Program-made: the position numbers and the translations under genes
Shown: positions 47,365 to 57,141 of the stretch, piece by piece
How the letters are laid out: every line of letters begins with the position of its first letter
Position numbering within the stretch: position 1 is the stretch's first letter
The notes under the pieces: generated by a model
What the model was told of the DNA's origin: nothing
The model's database searches: none
What the model saw: the letters and a program-made list of their open reading frames with translations, nothing else
Assembly (NCBI RefSeq): GCF_003601985.1
Contig: NZ_QZXA01000005.1
Location: forward strand, 248,001-312,000
Direction: 5' to 3'
Length of the DNA: 64,000 bases
DNA from: Mesorhizobium jarvisii
Lineage (GTDB): Bacteria > Pseudomonadota > Alphaproteobacteria > Rhizobiales > Rhizobiaceae

Positions 47365-48060
47365 TTACATGCCGAGATCGGAACGAAGCTCTGCCCTGGC
47401 CACTTCATATTCGGCCTTGAAGTCGTCGCGGTTGAGCAGGACCGCGGCAATGACGCTGCCGGAAATCTTGCCCATTTCTACGTCGGACGCATAGTGGATA
47501 CCGCCAACCTCACGGTTGTGGGCGTATTCGGCCGCGCGCGCCATGATCTCGGCGCGCTTCTCCGGAACCATGTCGGCCAGGATGATGCCCATCATGGTGC
47601 CGACGGTGGCGTGGCCGGACGGCCACGAGCCGGAGCTCGACAGCTTGACCGCCGGCTTGACGAGATCGCTGAGCTGATGCGGACGCGGCCGCTTCCAGAC
47701 ATCCTTGGCCGGATCGACGACAGCGCCTTCGGTCTCGACCACGCGATCGAAGAAGGCGCTGAATTTCGGCAGCTTCTCCTTGTTGAAATTCGGCCCCATC
47801 ACATTGGCGAAGCGCCAGACATTCTCCTCGGAGTCGGCAACGGCGCTGGCTGCCATCTCGGTCGTGCGCGTCACCTGCAGCGTCAGCACCTCGCCGAGTT
47901 CGGCCTTGGTCTGCGCCGAATCGTTTGCCGGTGGCGGCGGCAGGATCATCGTTAGGTCGATGTCTTTGTTCGTGACGAAGGGTTTTGCGTCTTCGGCCTG
48001 GGCGGCCGAGCCGATGACCAGCAACAGCAGACCGGCAGTCAGCGATGCGAATTTCTTCAT
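47365..48060 (-). CDS. Class A acid phosphatase (PAP2 family), periplasmic
   Basis: A 231-residue exported protein: signal peptide (about 1-22, MKKFASLTAGLLLLVIGSAA QAE), then the PAP2 triplet KRPRPHQL, PSGHAT and HNREVGGIHYASD, which together supply the phosphate-binding and catalytic His/Arg residues. Nonspecific periplasmic phosphatase, vanadium-haloperoxidase fold. Start chosen at MKKF (48060), where the signal peptide begins. Confidence 0.92.
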   Translation of the reverse strand: MKKFASLTAGLLLLVIGSAAQAEDAKPFVTNKDIDLTMILPPPPANDSAQTKAELGEVLTLQVTRTTEMAASAVADSEENVWRFANVMGPNFNKEKLPKFSAFFDRVVETEGAVVDPAKDVWKRPRPHQLSDLVKPAVKLSSSGSWPSGHATVGTMMGIILADMVPEKRAEIMARAAEYAHNREVGGIHYASDVEMGKISGSVIAAVLLNRDDFKAEYEVARAELRSDLGM

Positions 48061-48141
48061 GGGTGCGATCCTTTGTTGGGAATGGCGCAGGATCGCCGTT
48101 GGCGGTGACGGCCATGTGACACAGCCTGTCGCCGGAAAAGC

Positions 48142-48167
48142 AAAAAGGCGCCTTTCGGCGCCTTTTT
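48142..48167. terminator. Rho-independent terminator after petC
   Basis: AAAAAGGCGC-CTTTCG-GCGCCTTTTT, a perfect ten-base stem including A/T ends, 18 bases past the petC stop. Symmetric, so it could also act on the other strand. Confidence 0.85.
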
Positions 48168-48185
48168 GGTCGTTGGTTGCGCGGC

Positions 48186-49043
48186 TTAGTGGGCCACGCC
48201 TTCCCACACCTTGCGCTTGGTCAGGTAGACCAGCGCGCCGAAGAGCAGCAGGAACACCAGCACGCGGAAGCCCGTCTTCTTGCGGTCTTCCATATGCGGC
48301 TCGGCGGCCCAGGTCAGGAAGGCCGATACGTCGCGCGAATACTGGTCGACGGTCTGCGGCGAGCCGTCGTCATAGGTCACCTGACCGTCGGAGAGCGGCT
48401 TGGGCATCTTCAACGACACACCCGACATGAAGTACGGGTTGTAGTGCGTGCCCTCGGGAATGACCATTCCGGCAGGCGGCGTCTGGTCGTAGCCGGTCAG
48501 CAGCGAATGGATGTAGTCGGGCCCGCCCGCGTCATACTGGGTGAAGATATCGAAGACGAACTGCGGAAAGCCACGCTCGACGCCGCGCGCCTTGGCCAGC
48601 AGCGACATGTCGGGCGGGGCGGCGCCACCATTGGAGGCAGCCGCGGCTTCCTCATTGGCGAACGGCGCCGGGAAATGGTCGGACGGCTTGCCGGGACGGT
48701 CGAACATGTCGCCGGCGTCGTTGGGGCCGTCATGGATGGTGTATTCGGCGGCCAGCGTCTTGATCTGGGCGTCGTTGTAGCCGAGGTCCGACAGCGTGCG
48801 GAACGCCACCAGGTTCATCGAATGGCAGGCCGAGCAGACTTCCTTGTAGACCTTCAGACCGCGCTGCAGCTGCGCCTTGTCATAGGTGCCGAACGGGCCG
48901 GTGAAGCTCCAGCTCATTTCCTTCGGCTCGTTGATCGGGAAATGCGTGGGTGCCGCCGCATTGTGCGCCTCTTCGGCCGCGAACGCTGCGGTACCGGCAG
49001 CCACAAGGCCGACCAGCGCCAGCGAAGTGAGAATCTTTTTCAT
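48186..49043 (-). CDS. petC: Cytochrome c1 of the bc1 complex
   Basis: A 285-residue c-type cytochrome: signal peptide (to about residue 23, TAAFAAEE), covalent heme site CSACH (Cys70, Cys73, His74), Met axial-ligand region near NPYFMSGVSLKMPKPL, and a C-terminal membrane anchor (VLVFLLLFGALVYLT). Carries electrons from the Rieske protein to cytochrome c. Last gene of petABC, followed by a strong terminator. Confidence 0.96.
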   Translation of the reverse strand: MKKILTSLALVGLVAAGTAAFAAEEAHNAAAPTHFPINEPKEMSWSFTGPFGTYDKAQLQRGLKVYKEVCSACHSMNLVAFRTLSDLGYNDAQIKTLAAEYTIHDGPNDAGDMFDRPGKPSDHFPAPFANEEAAAASNGGAAPPDMSLLAKARGVERGFPQFVFDIFTQYDAGGPDYIHSLLTGYDQTPPAGMVIPEGTHYNPYFMSGVSLKMPKPLSDGQVTYDDGSPQTVDQYSRDVSAFLTWAAEPHMEDRKKTGFRVLVFLLLFGALVYLTKRKVWEGVAH

Positions 49044-49070
49044 GCCAAATCCCCTTAGATTCTCTACCGC

Positions 49071-50372
49071 TCAGCCCTTGGTCTCTGGCGCGGCCGTGGC
49101 GCCCGCCGGATGCCCGCTGCCGCCCTTGTTCTTTTCGAGCACCGCCTCGGTGATCGAGTTCGGCAGCCTGCGGGGCGTCTCGATCAGGCCAAGCACCGGC
49201 AGCGCGACCAGGAAGAAGGCGAAGTAGAACAGCGTCGCCATCTGCGCCATGAACACATAGCTGCCTTCCGCCGGTTGCGAGCCCAGCCAGCCCAGCAGGA
49301 TGGCATCGGCCACGAACAGCCAGAAGAACAGCTTGTACCAGGGCCGGTAGACCGCCGAGCGCACCTTGGAGGTGTCGAGCCACGGCACCAGAAACAGCAT
49401 GACGATGGCGCCGAACATGCACAGCACGCCGCCGAGCTTGGAATTGATCGGCCCGATGTTGAAGGTGATGGCGCGCAGGATCGCGTAGAACGGCAGGAAG
49501 TACCATTCCGGAACGATATGGGCCGGGGTCTTCAGCGGGTTGGCGACCGTGTAATTGTCCGGATGGCCGAGATAGTTCGGCAGGTAGAAGACGAAATAGG
49601 CGAAGAAGAACAGGAACACGATCATGCCGAACGCGTCCTTGATGGTCGCGTAGGGCGTGAAGGCGACGGTGTCGGTCTTCGACTTGACCTCGATGCCGGT
49701 CGGGTTCGACTGGCCCACCACATGCAGTGCCCAGACGTGCAGCACGACGACGCCGGCAATCATGAACGGCAAGAGGTAGTGCAGCGCGAAGAAGCGGTTC
49801 AGCGTCGGGTTGTCGACGGCAAAGCCGCCGAGCAGCAGCTGCTGGATCCAGTCGCCGACCAGCGGAATGGCGCTGAAGAAGCCGGTGATGACGGTGGCGC
49901 CCCAGAAGCTCATCTGCCCCCATGGCAGCACATAGCCCATGAAGCCGGTCGCCATCATCAGGAGATAGATGATGCAGCCCAGGATCCACAGCAACTCGCG
50001 CGGCGCCTTGTAGGAGCCGTAATAGAGGCCACGGAAGATGTGGATGTAGACAGCGATGAAGAAGAACGAGGCGCCGTTGGCATGCATATAGCGCAACAGC
50101 CAGCCGGAGTTGACGTCACGCATGATCTTTTCGACGGAGCCGAAGGCGAGATTGGTGTCGGCCGTGTAGTGCATGGCCAGCACGATGCCGGTCAGGATCT
50201 GCGCCACCAGCATGATCGCCAGGATGCCGCCAAAGGTCCACGCATAGTTGAGGTTGCGCGGCACCGGATAGGCGATGAAGCTGTCGTAGACCATCCGCGG
50301 CAGCGGCATGCGGGCGTCGAACCAGCGTTCGATACCGGTCTTGGGCGTATAGGTCGAGTGTCCCTCGCTCAT
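49071..50372 (-). CDS. petB: Cytochrome b of the bc1 complex
   Basis: A 433-residue integral membrane protein with eight helices and two b hemes: His pairs in [20 protein letters not shown] and similar, the Qo-site PEWY motif ([12 protein letters not shown]), and [16 protein letters not shown]. Full-length fused b type of alphaproteobacteria, not split b6/IV. Sits 27 bases upstream of petC and downstream of petA. Confidence 0.97.
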   Translation of the reverse strand: MSEGHSTYTPKTGIERWFDARMPLPRMVYDSFIAYPVPRNLNYAWTFGGILAIMLVAQILTGIVLAMHYTADTNLAFGSVEKIMRDVNSGWLLRYMHANGASFFFIAVYIHIFRGLYYGSYKAPRELLWILGCIIYLLMMATGFMGYVLPWGQMSFWGATVITGFFSAIPLVGDWIQQLLLGGFAVDNPTLNRFFALHYLLPFMIAGVVVLHVWALHVVGQSNPTGIEVKSKTDTVAFTPYATIKDAFGMIVFLFFFAYFVFYLPNYLGHPDNYTVANPLKTPAHIVPEWYFLPFYAILRAITFNIGPINSKLGGVLCMFGAIVMLFLVPWLDTSKVRSAVYRPWYKLFFWLFVADAILLGWLGSQPAEGSYVFMAQMATLFYFAFFLVALPVLGLIETPRRLPNSITEAVLEKNKGGSGHPAGATAAPETKG

Positions 50373-50388
50373 CGAAATATCCCCTGCC

Positions 50389-50949
50389 TCAACCGATAAG
50401 GATCTTGGTATCGGAAATGAATTTGAATACCGGCACAGCCATGTTCTCGGGCGCCGGGCCTTTGCGGATGCGGCCGGCCGTGTCGTACTGCGAACCGTGG
50501 CACGGGCAGAACCAGCCGCCGAAATCGCCTTCCTGGCCGAGCGGGATGCAGCCCAGATGCGTGCAGACCTGAACCATCACCATCCAGGCTTCCTTGCCGG
50601 GCGTGGTGCGGTTGGCGTCGGTCGCCGGCGCATCGGCCGGCAGATTGGCGTTGCGGGCGATCGGATCCTTGAGATCGGAGAGGTTGACGGCCTCGCCGTC
50701 CTTCATTTCCTTTTCGGTGCGGTTGCGCACCACGACCGGCTTGCCGCGCCACTTGACGATCAGCGACATGCCAGGCGTCAGCGAGGCGACATCGACTTCC
50801 ACCGAGGCGAGCGCCAGCGTCGAGGCATCGGGGCGCATCTGGTCGATGAAAGGCCAGGCGACGGCGCCGGCCCCGACCACGGCAGCCATGCCCGTGGCGA
50901 CATAAAGAAAATCTCGACGATTGGGATCGTGGATATCGGTTGCGCTCAC
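50389..50949 (-). CDS. petA: Rieske iron-sulfur subunit of the bc1 complex
   Basis: A 186-residue protein: twin-arginine signal/anchor ([20 protein letters not shown]) and the 2Fe-2S motifs CTHLGC (Cys129, His131, Cys134) and CPCHGS (Cys148, Cys150, His151). First gene of the petABC operon. Oxidises quinol at the Qo site and hands the electron to cytochrome c1. The TAT signal fits a folded, cofactor-bearing subunit. Confidence 0.97.
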   Translation of the reverse strand: MSATDIHDPNRRDFLYVATGMAAVVGAGAVAWPFIDQMRPDASTLALASVEVDVASLTPGMSLIVKWRGKPVVVRNRTEKEMKDGEAVNLSDLKDPIARNANLPADAPATDANRTTPGKEAWMVMVQVCTHLGCIPLGQEGDFGGWFCPCHGSQYDTAGRIRKGPAPENMAVPVFKFISDTKILIG

Positions 50950-51264
50950 GGGTGCCTGATCCTTTCGCCTCTTCCGCGCCGGTGGCCGAGCCTTGTTCCC
51001 CGCTCAATCACGCCAACCCGACAGCGCATGGCGAACAGGCTAGCGAATTCCTCCGGCATTTGGACTTCGGTTTATGCGTGAAGCCCGTTTTTGTCCAGAC
51101 GGGTCAAGGCACAAGGGCAGATTGTCGCGGGGACAAAATCCCCTATTGTCCGGCGGGACGGCGAATGGCCGCAAAAGGCGGCTAAACAACCGGGAAACAA
51201 CCGTAAATCCAAGGGCTCCAGCTTGCCTCGACACAGGGCGCCGGTGTGATCTATCCTCCCAGGC
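50950..51264. other. 314-base divergent promoter region
   Basis: Between petA (minus) and the cupin gene (plus). Should hold promoters for both. I see no gene or clear operator; small ORFs here lack good starts. Confidence 0.4.
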
Positions 51265-51609
51265 ATGGCACACGTCATAGACCGTGAGGAATGGGCGGTT
51301 CGCTCCGACCACTGGAAGGGCGAGCTGCAAGGCGGCGCCTACGGCTCCAACTCCTGCCTGATCTTCAACTACCTGCCTGATGAAGGCGGCGGCCCGCGGC
51401 TGCATTCCCACCCTTACAGCGAGATCTTCATCATCCGCCAGGGCACTGGCCTGTTTACCGTGGGCGACAAGGAAATCGAGGCTTCCGCCGGCCAGATTGT
51501 CATCGTGCCACCCCACACGCCGCACAAATTCACCAATCTCGGTCCGGGTCCGCTGGAAACGACCGACATTCACGAGAACGGCACGTTCATCACGAAGTGG
51601 CTCGAGTGA
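51265..51609 (+). CDS. Cupin domain protein
   Basis: A 114-residue single cupin: PRLHSHPYSEIFIIRQGTGL (motif 1 with His, His and Glu) and VIVPPHTPHKFTNLG (motif 2). Metal ligands look intact. Small cupins may be isomerases, dioxygenases or sensors; no substrate is implied by context. Starts 71 bases before the stop-to-start gap of the next hydrolase gene. Confidence 0.85.
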   Translation: MAHVIDREEWAVRSDHWKGELQGGAYGSNSCLIFNYLPDEGGGPRLHSHPYSEIFIIRQGTGLFTVGDKEIEASAGQIVIVPPHTPHKFTNLGPGPLETTDIHENGTFITKWLE

Positions 51610-51680
51610 CGGTTGATAGCCCTGTCGATTTCCCGATTGCCGACTAGATCTATGGCATAGGCAGTCGGCAGGATCAGGAC

Positions 51681-52565
51681 ATGCAAATCTCGACCGTCGA
51701 AATCGAAGGGCTGAGCATTGCCATCCGCGAGGCGGGTCCGCCCGAAGCGCCGGCATTCCTCCTGCTGCATGGATGGCCGCAAAGCTCCTACGCGTTCGAA
51801 CGGGTGATCAGCCGGCTGGCAGCCGACTACCGGGTCGTCGCCCCCGACCTGCCCTGCATCGGTGGCTCGCAAGGCATGCCCCGGGCCGGCGACAAGCGGA
51901 CCCTGGCAAGGCTGATGAGAGGCGTCGCCGAAGCTTGCGGGCTGCGGCACCTGGTGGTTGCCGGCCATGATGTCGGCGGCCAGATCGTATTCGCCCTGTT
52001 GCGCGACCATCCGGAGATTCTGTCCGGCGCGGTGATCATGGATGTCGTCATTCCAGGCGTAGCGCCATGGGAGAAGGTCATTCGCAATCCGCGGATCTGG
52101 CACTTTGCATTCCATGCCGTTCCAGCCTTGCCGGAAACGCTGGTGAGCGGCCATCAGAGCGCCTATTTCGACTTCTTCTTCAATGTGCTTTCGAAGGACG
52201 GGGCCTCGATCGCTGACGATGCCAGGGAAATCTACGCAAGGGCCTATTCCCGGTCCGAAAGCCTCCAGGCCGGTTTCGGCTGGTATCGCGCCTTCCCCGA
52301 GGATGCCGAGGCCAATGCCAAGTGGGCCGGCAAGCCGATCGCGGTTCCGGTGCTGTATCTGAGGGGTGCGGCCGAGCCCGGCGAGATCGGCGACTATGTC
52401 GATGGCCTGCGGCCGGCCGGGCTCTCAAAAGTCGTGGGCGACATCATCGCCGACAGCGGGCACTTCGTCGCCGACGAGAATCCCGAAGCGCTCGCCATCC
52501 GCCTGGCGCGATTCCATAGGGAAATCAGCGCCGCAAGCTCCGAGCCTACCGGGCGCCGAGCCTGA
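51681..52565 (+). CDS. Alpha/beta hydrolase with Asp nucleophile (epoxide hydrolase-like)
   Basis: A 294-residue hydrolase: LLLHGWPQSSYAFERVISRL, DYRVVAPDLPCIGG, nucleophile in VVAGHDVGGQIVFALL (GHDxGG, i.e. Asp not Ser), and catalytic His in DSGHFVADENPEALA. Asp-nucleophile members are epoxide hydrolases, haloacetate/haloalkane dehalogenases or similar. Its end overlaps the 3' end of the convergent small gene by 20 bases. Confidence 0.9.
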   Translation: MQISTVEIEGLSIAIREAGPPEAPAFLLLHGWPQSSYAFERVISRLAADYRVVAPDLPCIGGSQGMPRAGDKRTLARLMRGVAEACGLRHLVVAGHDVGGQIVFALLRDHPEILSGAVIMDVVIPGVAPWEKVIRNPRIWHFAFHAVPALPETLVSGHQSAYFDFFFNVLSKDGASIADDAREIYARAYSRSESLQAGFGWYRAFPEDAEANAKWAGKPIAVPVLYLRGAAEPGEIGDYVDGLRPAGLSKVVGDIIADSGHFVADENPEALAIRLARFHREISAASSEPTGRRA

Positions 52566-52857
52566 CCAGCACAGCCCTGGGGATGTCGTATTCGCGGATG
52601 ACGCCATCGTGCTTGCGCAAGCCGCACAGCTCGCGCTGGATGAAATAGCCGTGCACCGCCTCGGCGGCCTCCTTGAGAAGCCTGGGGCGCAACTCCTCAT
52701 CTGCATTGTCGCGCAACCTGGCCAGCGTTTCCTCGACCTTTTGGCCGGCACGGCCAAGTGCGGCCGCCTTTTCGGCCAAGATTTCGTGGCCAAGCGCGCC
52801 AAAGGCCGCTTCAGCGGCTGAAGAGCCGGCAAGATGGGATGGTGGACGCAAGGACAT
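52546..52857 (-). CDS. Small protein, probably DUF6665 family
   Basis: A 103-residue helical protein: AEAAFGALGHEILAEKAAAL, GRAGQKVEETLARL and YFIQRELCGLRKHDGVIREY with end IPRAVLVRLGA. Similar small proteins of unknown role occur in Rhizobiales and are, as I recall, called DUF6665; that label is tentative. Starts immediately after the GNAT gene ends and is last in the ABC exporter operon. Confidence 0.75.
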   Translation of the reverse strand: MSLRPPSHLAGSSAAEAAFGALGHEILAEKAAALGRAGQKVEETLARLRDNADEELRPRLLKEAAEAVHGYFIQRELCGLRKHDGVIREYDIPRAVLVRLGAR

Positions 52858-52858
52858 T

Positions 52859-53326
52859 TCAGTTCCCCTTCCCGAAACGCATGCGGTGGGTGACGAATTC
52901 TTCGCCTTCCACGCGCCGGAAGCCAAGCCTTTCATAAAAGCCGAAGGCGTCCTGCGGCGCGCGGGTGTTCAACGCAGTGAAATAGCGGCGTGCCCGATCG
53001 ATGACGGTCTCGACCAGCATGCGGCCGAGGCCGGCGCGGCGGTGAGGCGCGCTGACGAACAGGTGCCGGACCCGCCCCTGGTCCCTGCCCTCGACATAGG
53101 GATCGATGTTCAGCCCGCATACACCGGCAAGTTCGGCGCCATGCCACGCCCCGAACAACGCCTCGCCCCGCTTCAGGAACTTGTTGCGGCCGCTTGCCCA
53201 ACCATCCGCCAGGCGCACCAGCATCCAGTAGCCTTCCAGCCGGCTCTCATCCTTCAGCCTGTCGAAGGCCGGCGTGGTCGGCCGCAGCCGCTTGAGCACA
53301 TAACCGACTTCCGGCGTTCCGCCCAT
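52859..53326 (-). CDS. GNAT family N-acetyltransferase
   Basis: A 155-residue GCN5-related acetyltransferase: VRHLFVSAPHRRAGLGRMLV (acetyl-CoA P-loop) and GFYERLGFRRVEGEEFV. The substrate is unknown. Lies four bases after the downstream end of an ABC exporter gene and abuts the next small gene, so it belongs to that operon and could modify an exported molecule. Confidence 0.9.
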   Translation of the reverse strand: MGGTPEVGYVLKRLRPTTPAFDRLKDESRLEGYWMLVRLADGWASGRNKFLKRGEALFGAWHGAELAGVCGLNIDPYVEGRDQGRVRHLFVSAPHRRAGLGRMLVETVIDRARRYFTALNTRAPQDAFGFYERLGFRRVEGEEFVTHRMRFGKGN

Positions 53327-53330
53327 GCGC

Positions 53331-55214
53331 CTACTCCGCCGGCCGCGTCTCTTCGAGCACGCTTTCCTCGTGATAGAGGAAGCCGCCGGACTGCCGCTTC
53401 CACAGCCGCGCATAAAGCCCGTCGAGCGCCACCAGTTCGTCATGCGTGCCTTGCTCGACGATGCGGCCGCCGTCCAGCACCACAAGACGGTCGAGCGCGG
53501 CGATGGTCGACAGCCGGTGGGCGATGGCGATAACCGTCTTGTCCTCCATCAGCCGGGCGAGATTCTCCTGGATCGCCGCCTCGATGTCGGAATCGAGCGC
53601 CGAGGTCGCCTCGTCGAGGATCAGGATCGGCGCGTCCTTCAGAAAGACACGGGCGATCGCCACGCGCTGGCGCTGTCCGCCCGACAGTTTCACGCCGCGC
53701 TCGCCGACAAAGGCCTCGTAGCCGGCTCGGTCCCGGTTGTCGCGCAGGCCCAGGATGAAGTCGTGCGCCTCGGCTTTTTTTGCCGCGGCGATCACGTCGG
53801 CGTCGGTTGCGTCAGGCATGCCGAGCTTGATGTTGTCGCGCAGCGAACGGTGGAAGAGCGCGGTGTCCTGGCTGACGACGCCGATATTGGCGCGCAGTGA
53901 ATTCTGCGTCACGTCGGAAACATTCTGGCCATCGATGGTGATCGACCCGCCCTCCAGGTCGTAGAGCCGCAGGATCAGATTGGCGAGCGTGGTCTTGCCG
54001 GCACCCGATGGCCCGACCAGTCCGACCTTTTCGCCCGGCTTGACGACGAGGTCGATGCCGTTCAGCACGCCGAACCCCTTGCCGTAGTGGAACTCGACCC
54101 CTTTTACGTCGATGCGACCGCCGGCCACGACAAGCTCCCTGGCGTCGGGCGCATCGACAAGCCCGAGCGGCTGCGAGATCAGCGCCTTGGAATTCTCCAG
54201 CACACCGAGATTGCGCAGAATACTGTTGAGCTGCATCATCAGCCGGCCAAGCAGCATGTTGAGCCGCAGCACCAGCGACAGCGTGAAGGCGACCGCACCG
54301 ACGGTGATCGAGCCCTCGACCCAGAGATAGACGGCAAAACAACCGATCGCCGTGATCATGATGCCCGACAGCGTCGTCAGCGCCATGCGCACGCCGGTCA
54401 GCCGGCGGGTGAAGGGGCGCAGCGCGTCGAGATAAATGTCGAAGCCGTTCCGGATGTAGCGGTCGTCGCCGTCGGCCGTGAACAGTTTCAGCGTCTGCAC
54501 GTTGGAATAGGAATCGACGATGCGGCCATTGATCATCGAGCCGGCCTCGGCGGTCGCCTCGGCATGTTTGCGGATCGCAGGCAGATAGAGCTTTGCCAGC
54601 CAGCCGAAGGCGGAGATCCAGATCACCACCAGCACCGCCAGTCTGAGATCCAGTCCGGCGACCAGCGCCAGCGTCGTCACCGTGTAGACGACCATGAACC
54701 AGACGACTTCGATGAAACTCTCCATCAGGTCGCCGGTCGCTTGCCCCGCCTGCCAGACTTTCGTCGCGATACGGCCGGCGAAATCGTTCTGGAAGAAGGC
54801 ATAGGACTGGCGCGACACATGCCGGTGCGCCTGCCAGCGCACCAGATTGTAGAAGCCGGGCGTGATCGTCTGCTCGTCGACCAGTGCCGACAGGCCGACG
54901 ACGATGGTACGGATGACCAGCACGACCGCGATCATGAACACCAGCTCGGGGCCGGCGGCGGTCCACAGCGCGTGCCAACTGCGCTCGCCGGGAAGCTGGT
55001 CGAGTATATCGACCAGCCGCCCGACGAAGTAGAACAGGCCGGCCTCGACCAGCGGCGCGATGCCGCCAATGACCAGCATGGCAAAGAAGGCGAACTTCGC
55101 CTGGCCGACATAGTGCCAGAGAAAGCCGCCGACGCTCGACGGTGGCCGAAGATTCGCCGGCTCCCTGAACGGATAGACCCAGTTCTCGAACCAGCGATAG
55201 ATGGCTGTCATCAT
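53331..55214 (-). CDS. ABC exporter half 2 (fused membrane and ATPase domains)
   Basis: A 627-residue exporter half: six-helix membrane domain (about 1-330), then an ATPase with Walker A GPSGAGKTT, signature LSGGQRQRVAIARV, Walker B ILILDEATSALDSD and H-loop AHRLS. Catalytic Glu is present. Only ten bases separate it from the closely related half encoded upstream, so the two probably form a heterodimer. Exports an unknown lipid, peptide or drug. Confidence 0.95.
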   Translation of the reverse strand: MMTAIYRWFENWVYPFREPANLRPPSSVGGFLWHYVGQAKFAFFAMLVIGGIAPLVEAGLFYFVGRLVDILDQLPGERSWHALWTAAGPELVFMIAVVLVIRTIVVGLSALVDEQTITPGFYNLVRWQAHRHVSRQSYAFFQNDFAGRIATKVWQAGQATGDLMESFIEVVWFMVVYTVTTLALVAGLDLRLAVLVVIWISAFGWLAKLYLPAIRKHAEATAEAGSMINGRIVDSYSNVQTLKLFTADGDDRYIRNGFDIYLDALRPFTRRLTGVRMALTTLSGIMITAIGCFAVYLWVEGSITVGAVAFTLSLVLRLNMLLGRLMMQLNSILRNLGVLENSKALISQPLGLVDAPDARELVVAGGRIDVKGVEFHYGKGFGVLNGIDLVVKPGEKVGLVGPSGAGKTTLANLILRLYDLEGGSITIDGQNVSDVTQNSLRANIGVVSQDTALFHRSLRDNIKLGMPDATDADVIAAAKKAEAHDFILGLRDNRDRAGYEAFVGERGVKLSGGQRQRVAIARVFLKDAPILILDEATSALDSDIEAAIQENLARLMEDKTVIAIAHRLSTIAALDRLVVLDGGRIVEQGTHDELVALDGLYARLWKRQSGGFLYHEESVLEETRPAE

Positions 55215-55224
55215 GCGGCGGCCA

Positions 55225-57111
55225 TCATTCTGCGGCTTGCCCCTTCGCGATCACGTCATTGGCGATTTCGGCCGGTATGTCCTCGAGCAGGAACCCGCCC
55301 GACTGGCGTTGCCAGAGCTGCGCGTAGAGCCCGCCCTTGGCGACCAGTTCGTCATGCGAACCTTCCTCGATGACTCGGCCCTGATCCATCACCACAAGCC
55401 TGTCCATCGCCGCGATTGTCGACAGCCGGTGGGCGATGGCGATGACGGTCTTGCCCTGCATGAGCTTGTAGAGGTTCTCCTGGATGGCCGCTTCCGCCTC
55501 GGAATCCAGCGCCGACGTCGCCTCGTCAAGGATAAGTATAGGCGCATCCTTCAACATAACGCGAGCAATGGCGATGCGTTGCCGCTGGCCGCCGGACAAT
55601 TTGACGCCGCGGTCGCCGACATAGGCGTCGAACCCCTTGCGGCCCTTGTGATCGGCGAGCCCGCCAATGAAGTCCAGCGCCTCGGCCCGCCGAGCCGCCT
55701 CGACAAGCATCTCGTCCGAAGCATCAGGCCGGCCGTAGAGGATGTTCTCGCGCACCGACCGATGCAGCAGCGAGGTGTCCTGCGTGACCATGCCGATCTG
55801 GGCGCGCAGCGAATCCTGCTTCACGCCGGCGATCTCCTGGCCGTCGATCAGGATCTTGCCACTTTCCAGATCGTAGAAGCGCAACAGCAGATTGACCAGC
55901 GTCGACTTGCCGGCGCCCGAGCGGCCGACAATGCCGACCTTCTCGCCCGGCTTCACCGTCAGCGACAGGTTTTCGATCACGCCCTTCTGCTTGCCATAGT
56001 GGAAGCGGATATCCTCGAAGCGGATCTCGCCCCTGGAAACGGCGATCTCCTTCGCGTCCGGCCTGTCCTCGACAAGGCGCGGCAGCGAGATCGAGGCGAT
56101 GCCGTCCTGCACGGTGCCGATGTTCTCGAACAGGCCCGACATCTCCCACATGATCCACTGCGACATGCCCCACATCCGCAGCACCAGGCCGATGACCACG
56201 GCGACCGCGCCGATCGTCACCACTTGCCCCATCCACAGCCACAGCGAAATGGCGGTGACCGAGAACAGCAGCAGGGCGTTCAGGATGTAGAGCGTGCCGA
56301 AAAGCACCGTCACCAGCCGCATCGACCGGTAGACCGTGTCGAGGAAGCCCATCATGCCTTCCCTGGCGAAAGTCGCCTCGCGCTTGGCATGACTGAACAG
56401 CTTGACCGTCTGGATGTTGGAGTAGCTGTCGACGACGCGACCGGTCATGACCGAGCGCGCATTGGCCTGCTCCTCGCCGACCTTGCCCAGGCGGGGGATG
56501 AAGTAACGCAGCAACAGGATGTAGCCGACCAGCCAGACGCCCAGCGGCGCGGCCAGCCGCCAGTCGGCGGAGCCGACGATCAACAGCATGCCCAGGAAAT
56601 AGACTATGACGTAGTTGAGCACGTCGATCACCTTGATGACGCATTCGCGCACGGCGAGCGCGGTCTGCATCAGCTTGGTGGCGATGCGGCCGGCGAACTC
56701 GTCCTGGTAGAAGCTCATCGACTGGTTGAGCAAGTAGCGGTGCACCTGCCAGCGGATGCGCATGGGATAGTTGCCCATCAGCGTCTGCTGGTTGAGCAGC
56801 GAATGCACCCATACCGTGCTCGGCAGTGCGAACAGCACGATGAAGGCCATGGCGGCAAGCTTCCAGCCTTCCGTTTGAAGGAAGGTTTCGCGATTCTGCC
56901 CCGACAGCCAGTCGACGATGCGGCCAAGGAAGCCGAACATCCACACTTCCGCGATGGCGATGGCCGCGACCAGCACCGCGTCGACAAGGATATAGGGCCA
57001 GGCGCCGCGCGTATAATGCAGGCAGAAGGCCACCAGAGTCTTGGGCGGCTCGACCGGTTCCGCCGCGGGGAACGGATCGAGCCTTCTTTCAAACCAGCTG
57101 AACAACAACAT
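55225..57111 (-). CDS. ABC exporter half 1 (fused membrane and ATPase domains)
   Basis: A 628-residue exporter half parallel to the next gene: six-helix domain, then Walker A GRSGAGKST, signature LSGGQRQRIAIARV, Walker B ILILDEATSALDSE and AHRLS. Both halves have consensus catalytic residues, unlike the many heterodimers with one degenerate site. First gene of the operon ABC-ABC-GNAT-small protein. Confidence 0.95.
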   Translation of the reverse strand: MLLFSWFERRLDPFPAAEPVEPPKTLVAFCLHYTRGAWPYILVDAVLVAAIAIAEVWMFGFLGRIVDWLSGQNRETFLQTEGWKLAAMAFIVLFALPSTVWVHSLLNQQTLMGNYPMRIRWQVHRYLLNQSMSFYQDEFAGRIATKLMQTALAVRECVIKVIDVLNYVIVYFLGMLLIVGSADWRLAAPLGVWLVGYILLLRYFIPRLGKVGEEQANARSVMTGRVVDSYSNIQTVKLFSHAKREATFAREGMMGFLDTVYRSMRLVTVLFGTLYILNALLLFSVTAISLWLWMGQVVTIGAVAVVIGLVLRMWGMSQWIMWEMSGLFENIGTVQDGIASISLPRLVEDRPDAKEIAVSRGEIRFEDIRFHYGKQKGVIENLSLTVKPGEKVGIVGRSGAGKSTLVNLLLRFYDLESGKILIDGQEIAGVKQDSLRAQIGMVTQDTSLLHRSVRENILYGRPDASDEMLVEAARRAEALDFIGGLADHKGRKGFDAYVGDRGVKLSGGQRQRIAIARVMLKDAPILILDEATSALDSEAEAAIQENLYKLMQGKTVIAIAHRLSTIAAMDRLVVMDQGRVIEEGSHDELVAKGGLYAQLWQRQSGGFLLEDIPAEIANDVIAKGQAAE

Positions 57112-57141
57112 AGGTCATGCCTGTGAAAATCTGTTTTCCGC

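Noticed and set aside
54087..57126. Two long plus-strand frames (54087-55373 and 55201-57126) over the ABC exporter genes
   Set aside because: Opposite the two ABC genes, whose motifs are complete; His/Asp/Gln-rich shadow translations.
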